Source of the DNA: Pseudoalteromonas sp. A601
Lineage (GTDB): Bacteria; Pseudomonadota; Gammaproteobacteria; Enterobacterales; Alteromonadaceae
Reading direction: 5' to 3'
Assembly (NCBI RefSeq): GCF_002165575.1
Contig: NZ_MXQF01000017.1
Location: 44,671 to 108,670 of the forward strand
Length of the DNA stretch: 64,000 bases
Shown: piece after piece, positions 52,892-61,131 of the stretch
Layout: each line of letters starts with the position of its first letter
Numbering within the stretch: position 1 is the first letter of the stretch
Program-made: the position numbers and the translations under genes
Notes under the pieces: generated by a model
Seen by the model: only the letters and a program-made list of their open reading frames with translations
What the model was told of the DNA's origin: nothing
Database searches by the model: none

Positions 52892-55045
52892 ATGTTAAAG
52901 AAATTATTACTACTTATTATAGCCTTGCTTACTGTAGGGTTATTTTTTCATTTTGATTTACACCAATTACTTACCTTAGATGGTCTAAAAGGTTCAATGG
53001 AGCAATTTAGTCAATGGCGAGAGCAATCTCCTTTGCTCGTTATCGGCGGATTTTTCTTGTTATATGTCGCGGTCACTGCCCTATCGTTACCAGGCGCTGC
53101 AATTTTAACTTTAGCTGCGGGCGCTTTATTTGGCTTAGTTGAAGGCCTACTCGTTGCTTCATTTGCTTCAACATTAGGGGCTACATTAGCCTTTTTAGTT
53201 TCTCGTTACTTATTACGAGACACAGTAAAAAAACGCTTCCCTGAGCGTCTAGATGCCATTGATAAAGGCGTTGAAAGAGAAGGTGGCTTTTACTTATTTA
53301 CTTTGCGTTTAGTTCCGGTATTCCCATTCTTTTTAATCAATTTATTAATGGGTGTTACAGCCATCAAAGCATGGACATTCTACTGGGTAAGCCAACTAGG
53401 CATGTTGGCAGGTACTTTTGTATATGTTAATGCGGGTACACAACTAGCCCAGATAGACAGCTTGTCGGGCATTTTGTCTCTGAATCTTATTTTATCTTTT
53501 GCATTATTGGGTATCTTTCCATTTATCGCTAAAGCAATTATTAACTCTCTAAAAAAACGTAAAGTTTATAAAAACTATAATAAGCCAAAACAGTTCGACC
53601 GCAACATGATAGTCATCGGCGGAGGTGCGGGTGGCTTAGTGACCAGTTACATTGCCGCAGCCGTTAAAGCAAAGGTTACCTTAATTGAAGCCGGTGAAAT
53701 GGGTGGTGACTGTTTAAACTATGGTTGTGTGCCAAGTAAAGCGATTATTAAAAGCGCTAAAGTCGCTGAACAATTTAAACATGCAGACAAGTATGGCTTA
53801 GAAAGTAACACTGCAGAGTTTTCATTTAAAAAAGTGATGGCCCGTGTACATCAGGTAATTGCTGATATCGCCCCGCACGACAGTGTTGAGCGCTATACAA
53901 AATTAGGTGTTGAAGTACTTAAAGGCTACGCCAAAATAGTTGATCCATGGACAGTGGAAATTAAATTAAACGACGGTAGCAGCCAAACGCTTACTGCTAA
54001 AACCCTTGTCATTGCAACCGGTGCCCGCCCATTCGTACCACCATTACCAGGTATTGAAGAAACGGGCTATGTCACTAGCGATACATTGTGGAGCAAATTT
54101 GCTGAACTAGATCACGCTCCTAAAAAATTAGTCGTACTGGGCGGTGGCCCAATTGGCTCAGAGCTTGCGCAAAGTTTTTCTAGATTAGGCTCATCGGTTA
54201 CACAAATCGAAATGGCCGATCGTATTATGATTAAAGAAGATCTAGAGGTCTCTGAATTTGCTACTCGTGCACTCAAAGCCAGTGGCGTAAATGTATTAAC
54301 TAATCATCAAGCGCTGCGTTGTGAAGCTCGCGATGGTAAAAAGTACATTGTTGTTAAACACCAAGATCAAGAGCTTGAAATTGAATACGACGAACTGCTA
54401 TGCGCCGTAGGCCGTAGTGCTCGCTTAAAAGGCTATGGGCTTGAAGAGTTAGGGATAGAAACTAACCGTACCATTGTTACTAACGAATACTTAGAAACCC
54501 TTTACCCGAACATTTTTGCCGCAGGTGACATTGTAGGGCCTTACCAGTTTACTCATGTTGCAGCACATCAAGGCTGGTACGCTGCTGTTAACGGTTTATT
54601 TGGCAACCTGAAAAAATTCAAAGTCGATTACCGTGTGATCCCATGGACGACATTTATTGACCCAGAAGTTGCACGAGTCGGTCTAAATGAACAAGATGCA
54701 ATTGATCAAGGCATAGATTACGAAATAACCCGTTTTGAATTTGAAGAGCTTGACCGAGCAATCACAGAAAGTGCAACCCAAGGTTTCATCAAAGTGATTA
54801 CCCCTAAAGGAAAAGATAAAATACTCGGTGTCACTGTGGTTTCGGAGCATGCTGGCGACCTAATAGCTGAATTTGTGTTAGCAATGAAACACGGCTTAGG
54901 CCTTAATAAAATACTCGGTACTATTCATAGCTACCCAACATGGGCTGAGGGTAATAAATATGCAGCAGGTGAATGGAAACGTGCGCACGCACCACAAACC
55001 GTTCTCAATTGGCTTGAAAAATACCACACGTGGCGTAGAGGCTAA
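52892..55045 (+). CDS. VTT-domain (TVP38/DedA-like) membrane protein fused to a flavoprotein disulfide reductase
   Basis: A 717-residue fusion. Residues about 1-220 form a VTT membrane domain with LRLVPVFPFFLINLLMG, the signature of TVP38/TMEM64/DedA lipid scramblase-like proteins. About 238-700 is a pyridine-nucleotide disulfide oxidoreductase: FAD motif GGGAGG (243-248), redox CxxxxC (C274, C279 in GGDCLNYGCVPSK), and an NAD motif VVLGGGPIGSELAQ. It resembles MerA in having Tyr681 where lipoamide/glutathione reductases have the catalytic His (HSYPTWAE), but lacks the C-terminal cysteine pair and N-terminal HMA domain, so it is not a mercuric reductase. Substrate unknown. Gap to the DUF547 gene is one base. 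Confidence 0.88.
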   Translation: MLKKLLLLIIALLTVGLFFHFDLHQLLTLDGLKGSMEQFSQWREQSPLLVIGGFFLLYVAVTALSLPGAAILTLAAGALFGLVEGLLVASFASTLGATLAFLVSRYLLRDTVKKRFPERLDAIDKGVEREGGFYLFTLRLVPVFPFFLINLLMGVTAIKAWTFYWVSQLGMLAGTFVYVNAGTQLAQIDSLSGILSLNLILSFALLGIFPFIAKAIINSLKKRKVYKNYNKPKQFDRNMIVIGGGAGGLVTSYIAAAVKAKVTLIEAGEMGGDCLNYGCVPSKAIIKSAKVAEQFKHADKYGLESNTAEFSFKKVMARVHQVIADIAPHDSVERYTKLGVEVLKGYAKIVDPWTVEIKLNDGSSQTLTAKTLVIATGARPFVPPLPGIEETGYVTSDTLWSKFAELDHAPKKLVVLGGGPIGSELAQSFSRLGSSVTQIEMADRIMIKEDLEVSEFATRALKASGVNVLTNHQALRCEARDGKKYIVVKHQDQELEIEYDELLCAVGRSARLKGYGLEELGIETNRTIVTNEYLETLYPNIFAAGDIVGPYQFTHVAAHQGWYAAVNGLFGNLKKFKVDYRVIPWTTFIDPEVARVGLNEQDAIDQGIDYEITRFEFEELDRAITESATQGFIKVITPKGKDKILGVTVVSEHAGDLIAEFVLAMKHGLGLNKILGTIHSYPTWAEGNKYAAGEWKRAHAPQTVLNWLEKYHTWRRG

Positions 55046-55046
55046 T

Positions 55047-55868
55047 ATGCGCTTAGTGTATAGCTCAGTTATACTGTGGAGCGCTGCACTGGCATTATTT
55101 GTCAGTTCAGCGTTTGCTGCTGCATCAGCTAATGACTCGATTCACCAACCATGGCAGCAACTACTCAACAATAATGTAAAAAACATAAATAACGGCGTCA
55201 GTAGTCAGGCTAGCTACGCAGGATTTAAAGCTGAACAGGCAAAGTTGCAGGCTTACTTAAATACATTATCTCAAGTAGAAAAGAGCGACTTTGACAGTTG
55301 GAATAATACGACCCAATTAGCCTTTTTGATTAATGCATACAATGCTTGGACCGTTGAATTTATACTAAGTGAATACCCAAATATAGACTCTATTAAAGAG
55401 CTGGGCAGCTTTTTTAGTTCACCTTGGAGTAAAGAGTTTATACCGTTATTAGGTGAGGTTCGCAGCTTAGATAATATTGAACATACTTTGATCAGAGGTG
55501 AGAATAAGTATAACGAACCGCGTATTCACTTTGCAGTTAACTGTGCAAGCATCGGTTGCCCTGCTTTGCGAGCCCAAGCTTATAATGCGCCTGAGTTAAA
55601 CAAACAACTTGAGCAACAAACAACGCTCTTTTTGGCTGATAAAACACGCAACTACGCTGATGGGGATACTCTGTATCTTTCATCAATCTTTAAATGGTAT
55701 CAAGATGACTTTGAAAAAGGCTTTGCTGATTCACATTCTTTAGCCAGCTTTATTTTATTATATTCAGATGCGATAAACTTAAATGCAGAGCAACAACAGC
55801 TATTAAAAAGTAATGCCATGAAAATAGAGTTTTTAGATTACGATTGGACACTGAATGATATTCAGTAA
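55047..55868 (+). CDS. DUF547 family secreted protein
   Basis: A 273-residue protein with a signal peptide (about 1-24). The DUF547 core runs from about 78 to 235, with AFLINAYNAWT near 95, VNCASIGCPALR near 167 and FKWYQDDF near 220. The family has no known reaction; its conserved Cys and Asn suggest a hydrolase-like fold. The start is the ATG at 55047, one base after the preceding stop, with AGAGG before it. The next gene starts 14 bases inside its end. DUF547 genes often follow the VTT-oxidoreductase fusion in marine bacteria by my recollection, which should be checked. Confidence 0.82.
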   Translation: MRLVYSSVILWSAALALFVSSAFAAASANDSIHQPWQQLLNNNVKNINNGVSSQASYAGFKAEQAKLQAYLNTLSQVEKSDFDSWNNTTQLAFLINAYNAWTVEFILSEYPNIDSIKELGSFFSSPWSKEFIPLLGEVRSLDNIEHTLIRGENKYNEPRIHFAVNCASIGCPALRAQAYNAPELNKQLEQQTTLFLADKTRNYADGDTLYLSSIFKWYQDDFEKGFADSHSLASFILLYSDAINLNAEQQQLLKSNAMKIEFLDYDWTLNDIQ

Positions 55869-57117
55869 ATGTTACCCCTTTAACTGTCAAAAGAGTCGTT
55901 TTTGGGCCATTATTTTAATGCTATTAGCCATTTCATGGATACCGACTGGATCAGCTTCAGACTGGCAAGAAGTTGTTAAAAAAGGTGAAAATAGCACTGT
56001 GTATTTTCATGCTTGGGGTGGCGACCCACAAATTAATAAATACATTGAGTGGCTGGCTGATCAAGTAAAGCAAAAACACAACATTGACTTACACCACATA
56101 AAACTCACTGACACCAGCGAAGCAGTCAGTCGTGTTCTTGCAGAAAAATCTGCGGGAAATCATCATAACGGTAAAGTAGATCTTATTTGGATCAATGGGG
56201 CTAATTTTGCTGCCATGGCTCAACATGGTTTATTAACACCAAACTGGGCGGAGCAGCTACCAAACTTTGCGTTAACAAACCCAATAAAAAATCCAGCCGT
56301 TACCTTAGACTTTGGCGTACCTACTCATGGTATGGAATCTCCATGGGGGCAAGCGGCCCTGACATTTTATTATGATAGCCAAGCTACTCAAAGTCCTCCG
56401 TATACATTACAAGATTTACTTTCTTGGAGCGCAAAAAACAGCGGCCGCTTTACTTATCCAAAACCGCCTGATTTTATCGGGGTGAGTTTTCTAAAATATG
56501 CCCTGATTAGCTTAACGCCGAAAGATAAACAGCACTTACTCTATCAAGCAGCCACTAAAGAAACAGCCGCTATAATATTGCCCAAACTATGGCACTATTT
56601 AGATGCTTTACACCCAAACCTATGGCGCAAAGGCCGCTTTTTTGTCTCTAATAGCACAGCACTTCGGCGCTTAATGGGTGACACTGAGTTAAGCTTAGCA
56701 TTAACGTTTTCTGCAGCAGAAGTACCAGCAGCCGTTGAACGTTACGATCTACCCACGAGTATTCGCAGTTATGACATGCACGATGGTAGCCTCAGTAATA
56801 TTCACTTTGTGGCTATCCCCTATAATGCGACTCAGAGTAATAGCGCACAGATTGTGGCTAACTTTATGTTAAGTGTACCGGCGCAAGCTAAGAAGCAACA
56901 ACCCTCTGTATGGGGTGATCAAACCGTACTTGACCTTTCCACACTCAGTACAGAACAAGCGGCGCTATTTAATCAAACAACCGCACACTCAAGCAGCTTA
57001 ACAGTAAGCTCTAAAAGCCCTTCTCTAGCAGAGCCTCACCCAAGTTGGGTGGCATTAATAAACCAACAATGGTTGATGCGATATGGGGCAAAAAGTAACA
57101 TGCAGAAGGTAAATTAA
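55855..57117 (+). CDS. ynjB: ABC transporter substrate-binding protein, YnjB-like
   Basis: A 420-residue periplasmic binding protein with signal peptide (about 1-35, ending GSAS). It starts inside the DUF547 gene (14-base overlap). Sequence features WGGDPQINKYIEWLADQV, LIWINGANFAAM and PTHGMESPWGQAALTFYYD match E. coli YnjB. YnjB belongs to the type that binds iron, thiamine, phosphonate or polyamine-like compounds; YnjB's ligand itself is not established. The following permease and ATPase complete the system, so an uptake role is clear even if the ligand is not. Confidence 0.87.
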   Translation: MIFSKCYPFNCQKSRFWAIILMLLAISWIPTGSASDWQEVVKKGENSTVYFHAWGGDPQINKYIEWLADQVKQKHNIDLHHIKLTDTSEAVSRVLAEKSAGNHHNGKVDLIWINGANFAAMAQHGLLTPNWAEQLPNFALTNPIKNPAVTLDFGVPTHGMESPWGQAALTFYYDSQATQSPPYTLQDLLSWSAKNSGRFTYPKPPDFIGVSFLKYALISLTPKDKQHLLYQAATKETAAIILPKLWHYLDALHPNLWRKGRFFVSNSTALRRLMGDTELSLALTFSAAEVPAAVERYDLPTSIRSYDMHDGSLSNIHFVAIPYNATQSNSAQIVANFMLSVPAQAKKQQPSVWGDQTVLDLSTLSTEQAALFNQTTAHSSSLTVSSKSPSLAEPHPSWVALINQQWLMRYGAKSNMQKVN

Positions 57118-58829
57118 TGATCAAATCCCGTGATTTTTTTACTCAAGCTGTACTGCTATCTCCCAAATTACTCATGGCTTTACTGATTCTACCTGTTTTA
57201 GGTGGCCTTGTTGGCGTGTTATTACCCGCGTTCGGTTATATCCCAGCACTCAATAAAATGAGCTTTTCACTAGAAGGCTTTACTGCACTTTTTAACACCC
57301 CCGGGTTTTGTCAGATGGTGCTACTGAGCATATCTAGTGCACTGGCTAGTACCTTACTTGCCTTTGTAATCACTACATTGATACTTGCTTGTTATTTTAA
57401 TAGCCCTTGGCTTTATCGAATTCAGCGCTTATTAGGGCCTATTTTAGTCATACCACATGCAGCAGCAGCTATTGCTATTAGTTTTTTAATCACTCCCTCA
57501 GGAATGATATCACGGCTATTTTCACCTTGGCTCACAGCTTGGAAAACCCCACCAGATTGGCTATTGCCGCATGACTCATGGGGGATTAGTATGATTTTAG
57601 GCCTGACATTAAAAGAGTTACCTTTTTTATTATTGATGGCACTCGGTGCGTTATCACAAGCTGATTTAGGCGCTAAATTACGTGCCCAACATAAAATAGC
57701 CATGAGCTTGGGTTATTGCCCAATGACGGCTTTTTTTAAAGTTGTACTACCTAACTTGTATCCTTTTTTACGGTTACCTTTACTCGCCGTTTTGGCTTAT
57801 GCCAGTGCCAATGTTGAGATACCACTCATCTTAGGGCCTAATGCGCCCCCTACTCTCGCAGTAGCAATAATGCACTGGTTTAACGATGTAGACTTAACGT
57901 TACGAATAAAAGCCTCTGCAGGCGCTATAATTCAACTGGTATTGACCGTTATTTTATTAGTTTCTTGGTGGTTACTTGAAAAGTTAACCAAGCGTGTCAG
58001 CCAAACAAGCATAATCAATGGCAAACGTGATTACGCAGGCCATCTTGTTATGCGTTTTACTCATGCGACAACGTTCATTTTGATCAGCTGTGTCGTACTT
58101 TCATTAGCTGGCCTTGTACTTTGGTCTTTTGCAGGGTATTGGCGTTTTCCAGCAAGTTTGCCAGACCAATTTGTGACTATGCATTGGCATAATGCACTAA
58201 TGCAAATGCACACATCATTAATAAATACTCTTTTAATAGGCTTTGCAGCCACATTTATTGCAATTATATTTGCTTTATTCACCCTAGAAGCAGAACAACA
58301 ACGGGCACAAAGTTTGTCTCGCTTTGCAAGCTTAGTTATTTATTTGCCGATGCTTATTCCAAGCATTGCGTTTTTATTTGGCTTAGTGTGGTTACAAGAA
58401 CAAGTTAATAGTCAGCATGCATTATTCAATGTTATTTTTAGTCATTTGTTATTCGTTGTTCCCTATGTTTTTTTATCACTAGCCAGTAGCTATCGACGAC
58501 TAGACCCACGCTTTGCTAATTTGGCAGCAAGTTTAGGCGCCACCCCAGCGAGTGTATTTTGGCGAGTAAAACTACCGATGCTGATGAGCCCAATTTGTAT
58601 TGCTTTTGCTCTTGGATTGGCCATTAGTTTTAGTCAATATTTACCCACTTTATTGAATGGCGGCGGGCGAATAGACACCATTACTACTGAAGCAGTTACA
58701 TTGGCAAGCGGTGCCAGCAGACGAGTCAGTTCAGTTTATGCATTAATGCAAATGCTGTTGCCTGCACTTGCTTTTGCACTGGCCTGGTTTATCCCTAAAC
58801 TCCTAAATAAATATCAACATAAGGCGTAA
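57117..58829 (+). CDS. ynjC: ABC transporter permease, YnjC-like (two fused permease halves)
   Basis: A 570-residue inner-membrane protein with about twelve helices and two binding-protein-dependent permease repeats: the EAA-like loops are near residues 195-215 (SLGYCPMTAFFKVVLPNL) and 465-485 (SLGATPASVFWRVKLPML). Fusion of both halves is the same as in E. coli YnjC. The ATG shares one base with the YnjB stop (TAATG), so translation is coupled. It forms the channel that accepts the compound from YnjB. Confidence 0.9.
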   Translation: MIKSRDFFTQAVLLSPKLLMALLILPVLGGLVGVLLPAFGYIPALNKMSFSLEGFTALFNTPGFCQMVLLSISSALASTLLAFVITTLILACYFNSPWLYRIQRLLGPILVIPHAAAAIAISFLITPSGMISRLFSPWLTAWKTPPDWLLPHDSWGISMILGLTLKELPFLLLMALGALSQADLGAKLRAQHKIAMSLGYCPMTAFFKVVLPNLYPFLRLPLLAVLAYASANVEIPLILGPNAPPTLAVAIMHWFNDVDLTLRIKASAGAIIQLVLTVILLVSWWLLEKLTKRVSQTSIINGKRDYAGHLVMRFTHATTFILISCVVLSLAGLVLWSFAGYWRFPASLPDQFVTMHWHNALMQMHTSLINTLLIGFAATFIAIIFALFTLEAEQQRAQSLSRFASLVIYLPMLIPSIAFLFGLVWLQEQVNSQHALFNVIFSHLLFVVPYVFLSLASSYRRLDPRFANLAASLGATPASVFWRVKLPMLMSPICIAFALGLAISFSQYLPTLLNGGGRIDTITTEAVTLASGASRRVSSVYALMQMLLPALAFALAWFIPKLLNKYQHKA

Positions 58830-58830
58830 G

Positions 58831-59481
58831 ATGAACTCTTTATTAGCTATTAAGCAACTTACTATCTGGCGTCAGCAAACCCAACTGCTCAGTATTGATG
58901 AGTCTATACAAGGAGGAGAAATCCTCAGTATTATGGGCCCGTCAGGCAGTGGGAAATCAACGCTATTGAATTGGCTTACTGGCATGTTGCCTCATCAGTT
59001 TCGCGCTCAAGGTAGCTTGTTTTTAAATCAACAAGACATCACTCAGATCCCAAGCCACCAACGCCATATTGGCTTGTTATACCAAGACCCTTTGTTATTT
59101 CCGCATTTATCGGTTGCTGGCAATATTGCTTTTGCAATGCCAAATGGTGTTAAAAAACACCGTACTGATAAAATATCTCACGCCCTTGAGCAAGTTGGTT
59201 TAGGTGGCCTAGAGCAGCGTAACCCAGCCAATTTATCTGGCGGGCAACAAGCTCGAGTAGCATTATTGCGTGTTTTATTAAGTGAGCCTAAAGCTATCTT
59301 ACTGGATGAGCCCTTTAGTAAGCTCGACAGTCAACTACGCCAAGAAACGCGCCAACTGGTGTTTAATCAAATACGAGAGCACCAATTGCCCGCAATAATG
59401 GTAACCCACGATCAGAGTGATACTGATGCCGCCAATGGTAAAGTTATTAATTTAAGCTCACAGGAAAACACCTATGCTTGA
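58831..59481 (+). CDS. ynjD: ABC transporter ATP-binding protein, YnjD-like
   Basis: A 216-residue ATPase. Walker A is GPSGSGKST (about 34-42), the signature motif LSGGQQARVA (about 131-140), Walker B AILLDEPFSKLD (about 152-163), and the switch His in VTHDQSD. It starts one base after YnjC stops and overlaps the phosphatidyltransferase by eight bases. It powers import through YnjC. Confidence 0.93.
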   Translation: MNSLLAIKQLTIWRQQTQLLSIDESIQGGEILSIMGPSGSGKSTLLNWLTGMLPHQFRAQGSLFLNQQDITQIPSHQRHIGLLYQDPLLFPHLSVAGNIAFAMPNGVKKHRTDKISHALEQVGLGGLEQRNPANLSGGQQARVALLRVLLSEPKAILLDEPFSKLDSQLRQETRQLVFNQIREHQLPAIMVTHDQSDTDAANGKVINLSSQENTYA

Positions 59482-60106
59482 TAAATATATCACCCCAGTA
59501 ATCAAACCACTGTTACTGCCTGTGGTTATGTTTCTAGACAAACAAAAAATAACACCAGATCAATTGACAGTGATTGGCTTTATTATTGGTCTACTCGCAG
59601 TGCCATTATTAGCATTTGAATTATGGTACGGTGCGCTTATCGCCATCGCTATTAACCGTATTTTTGATGGCCTTGATGGCGCACTAGCTCGTTACAGTCA
59701 ACAAAGCTCAAGTGCGGGGGGCTTTTTAGATATCACCTTAGACTTTTTATTTTATGCTGCGATCCCCCTTGGTTTTATATTGGCGAACCCTGAGCAAAAT
59801 GCCATTGCAGGGGCCATTTTATTAGCCACTTTTATTGGCACTGGCTCAAGCTTTTTAGCCTTTGCTATTGCCGCTGAAAAATTTAAGCTTGAAAAACCAC
59901 AGTTTAAATATAAAAGCTTTTATTATTTAAATGGGCTGACTGAAGGCACAGAAACCATTGCCCTGTTTATTGCTTTTTGTATTTGGCCTCAGCACTTTGC
60001 CATTCTGGCCTGTATATTTGCGTTTGCATGTGCGATTACTATTGTTACTCGTATTTATGGCGGCTACCTCACGCTTAAACAACAAGAGTCTGCTCTACAT
60101 GAATAA
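59474..60106 (+). CDS. CDP-alcohol phosphatidyltransferase (YnjF-like)
   Basis: A 210-residue membrane enzyme with about five or six helices. The signature D-x2-D-G-x2-A-R-x9-G-x3-D-x3-D is complete in FDGLDGALARYSQQSS and GGFLDITLDF, so it should transfer a phosphatidyl group from CDP-diacylglycerol to an alcohol, or condense CDP-alcohols with a lipid. YnjF of E. coli is a member of this family and sits after ynjBCD-ynjE. The acceptor is unknown: its operon with an importer suggests that the imported compound, or a derivative, may become a lipid head group. Confidence 0.88.
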   Translation: MLDKYITPVIKPLLLPVVMFLDKQKITPDQLTVIGFIIGLLAVPLLAFELWYGALIAIAINRIFDGLDGALARYSQQSSSAGGFLDITLDFLFYAAIPLGFILANPEQNAIAGAILLATFIGTGSSFLAFAIAAEKFKLEKPQFKYKSFYYLNGLTEGTETIALFIAFCIWPQHFAILACIFAFACAITIVTRIYGGYLTLKQQESALHE

Positions 60107-60887
60107 TGAGCTTTATTGGCGACTCGGCTTTTTCATCAGTATCTTAGCAATCATGATGTTGCTTGAGAGGTTAAAACCTGCTCGTAAATCCCTTGTTGCG
60201 GCTAAACACCGTTGGTTTGCAAACTTTAGCTTAGTGTTTATATCATCCGTGACTGCTCGTTTAACTGTGCCCATCGGGTTAACTGCATTAGCAATTTACA
60301 ATACCGAGCAAGGTTTTGGTCTTTTTAACTTGATCCAACTACCACTTTGGTTAACTATTCTGCTGAGTGTATTAATACTCGATATGCTTATATATTGGCA
60401 ACACAGGCTATTCCATCGAGTACCATTACTCTGGCGTTTGCACAAAGTACATCATGCTGACAACCACATAGATGCAAGTACAGGGCTACGCTTTCACCCA
60501 CTTGAAATTGTACTCAGTATTTTAATCAAACTTATTGCCGTTACAGCGTTAGGCGCACCAGCTATCGCTATACTCATATTCGAAATTGCACTGAATGGTT
60601 TTGCTTTGTTTAATCATGCTAATATTCGGTTACCCAAAAAGCTAGAACAAGTTTTGCGGTTTATAGTTATCACTCAGCAGCTACACCGTATTCATCACAG
60701 TCAGCGACCAGATGAAACCAACAGTAATTATGGCTTTAGTGTGATCTGGTGGGACAAGTTGTTTGGAAGTTATAAAACCTGCGCAACTGAAGATGATACA
60801 AACTTGAAAATTGGTTTAAGGCAGTACCCTGCGAACAAAAAAAATGCATCAATAATAACCTTATTACTAATGCCTTTTAAAGTTTGA
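60099..60887 (+). CDS. Fatty acid hydroxylase/sterol desaturase family membrane enzyme
   Basis: A 262-residue integral-membrane di-iron enzyme with three histidine motifs: HRLFH near 107, HKVHH near 120 and HRIHH near 205, the pattern of the fatty-acid-hydroxylase superfamily. Four hydrophobic segments span about 8-25, 40-65, 78-100 and 150-175. The start is the ATG at 60099, overlapping the phosphatidyltransferase stop by eight bases; a longer upstream start would lie within that gene. It is the last gene of the run and probably hydroxylates a lipid made by the preceding enzyme. The substrate is not evident. Confidence 0.88.
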   Translation: MNNELYWRLGFFISILAIMMLLERLKPARKSLVAAKHRWFANFSLVFISSVTARLTVPIGLTALAIYNTEQGFGLFNLIQLPLWLTILLSVLILDMLIYWQHRLFHRVPLLWRLHKVHHADNHIDASTGLRFHPLEIVLSILIKLIAVTALGAPAIAILIFEIALNGFALFNHANIRLPKKLEQVLRFIVITQQLHRIHHSQRPDETNSNYGFSVIWWDKLFGSYKTCATEDDTNLKIGLRQYPANKKNASIITLLLMPFKV

Positions 60888-61131
60888 ACAAATTTTAATC
60901 CTGAAAGGTCAACACACCCTAGTTTATCGTTATACCATGCCAAGCTTATTGCAATGGATGTTTATCATATGCCGTGTCAATTTTAAGATTGAAGAGATAC
61001 AAGCTGGTATTATTTTCTTAATTACAATATTGTTATAATCTAATTAGTTATAAACTTCACTCTGGCATTGCTGTGCTGATAGAAGTGGATTAAGTTACTT
61101 AATAATGCTGTTCGCACAAGGATATTTGTAA

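Noticed and set aside
52892..55045. Mercuric reductase annotation
   Set aside because: No HMA domain and no C-terminal cysteine pair; no mer genes nearby.
54960..55046. Extended start for the DUF547 gene
   Set aside because: It lies within the oxidoreductase gene; AGAGG and a signal peptide point to 55047.
59958..60098. Extended start for the hydroxylase gene
   Set aside because: It lies in another frame of the phosphatidyltransferase gene; the ATG at 60099 gives the family's normal start.
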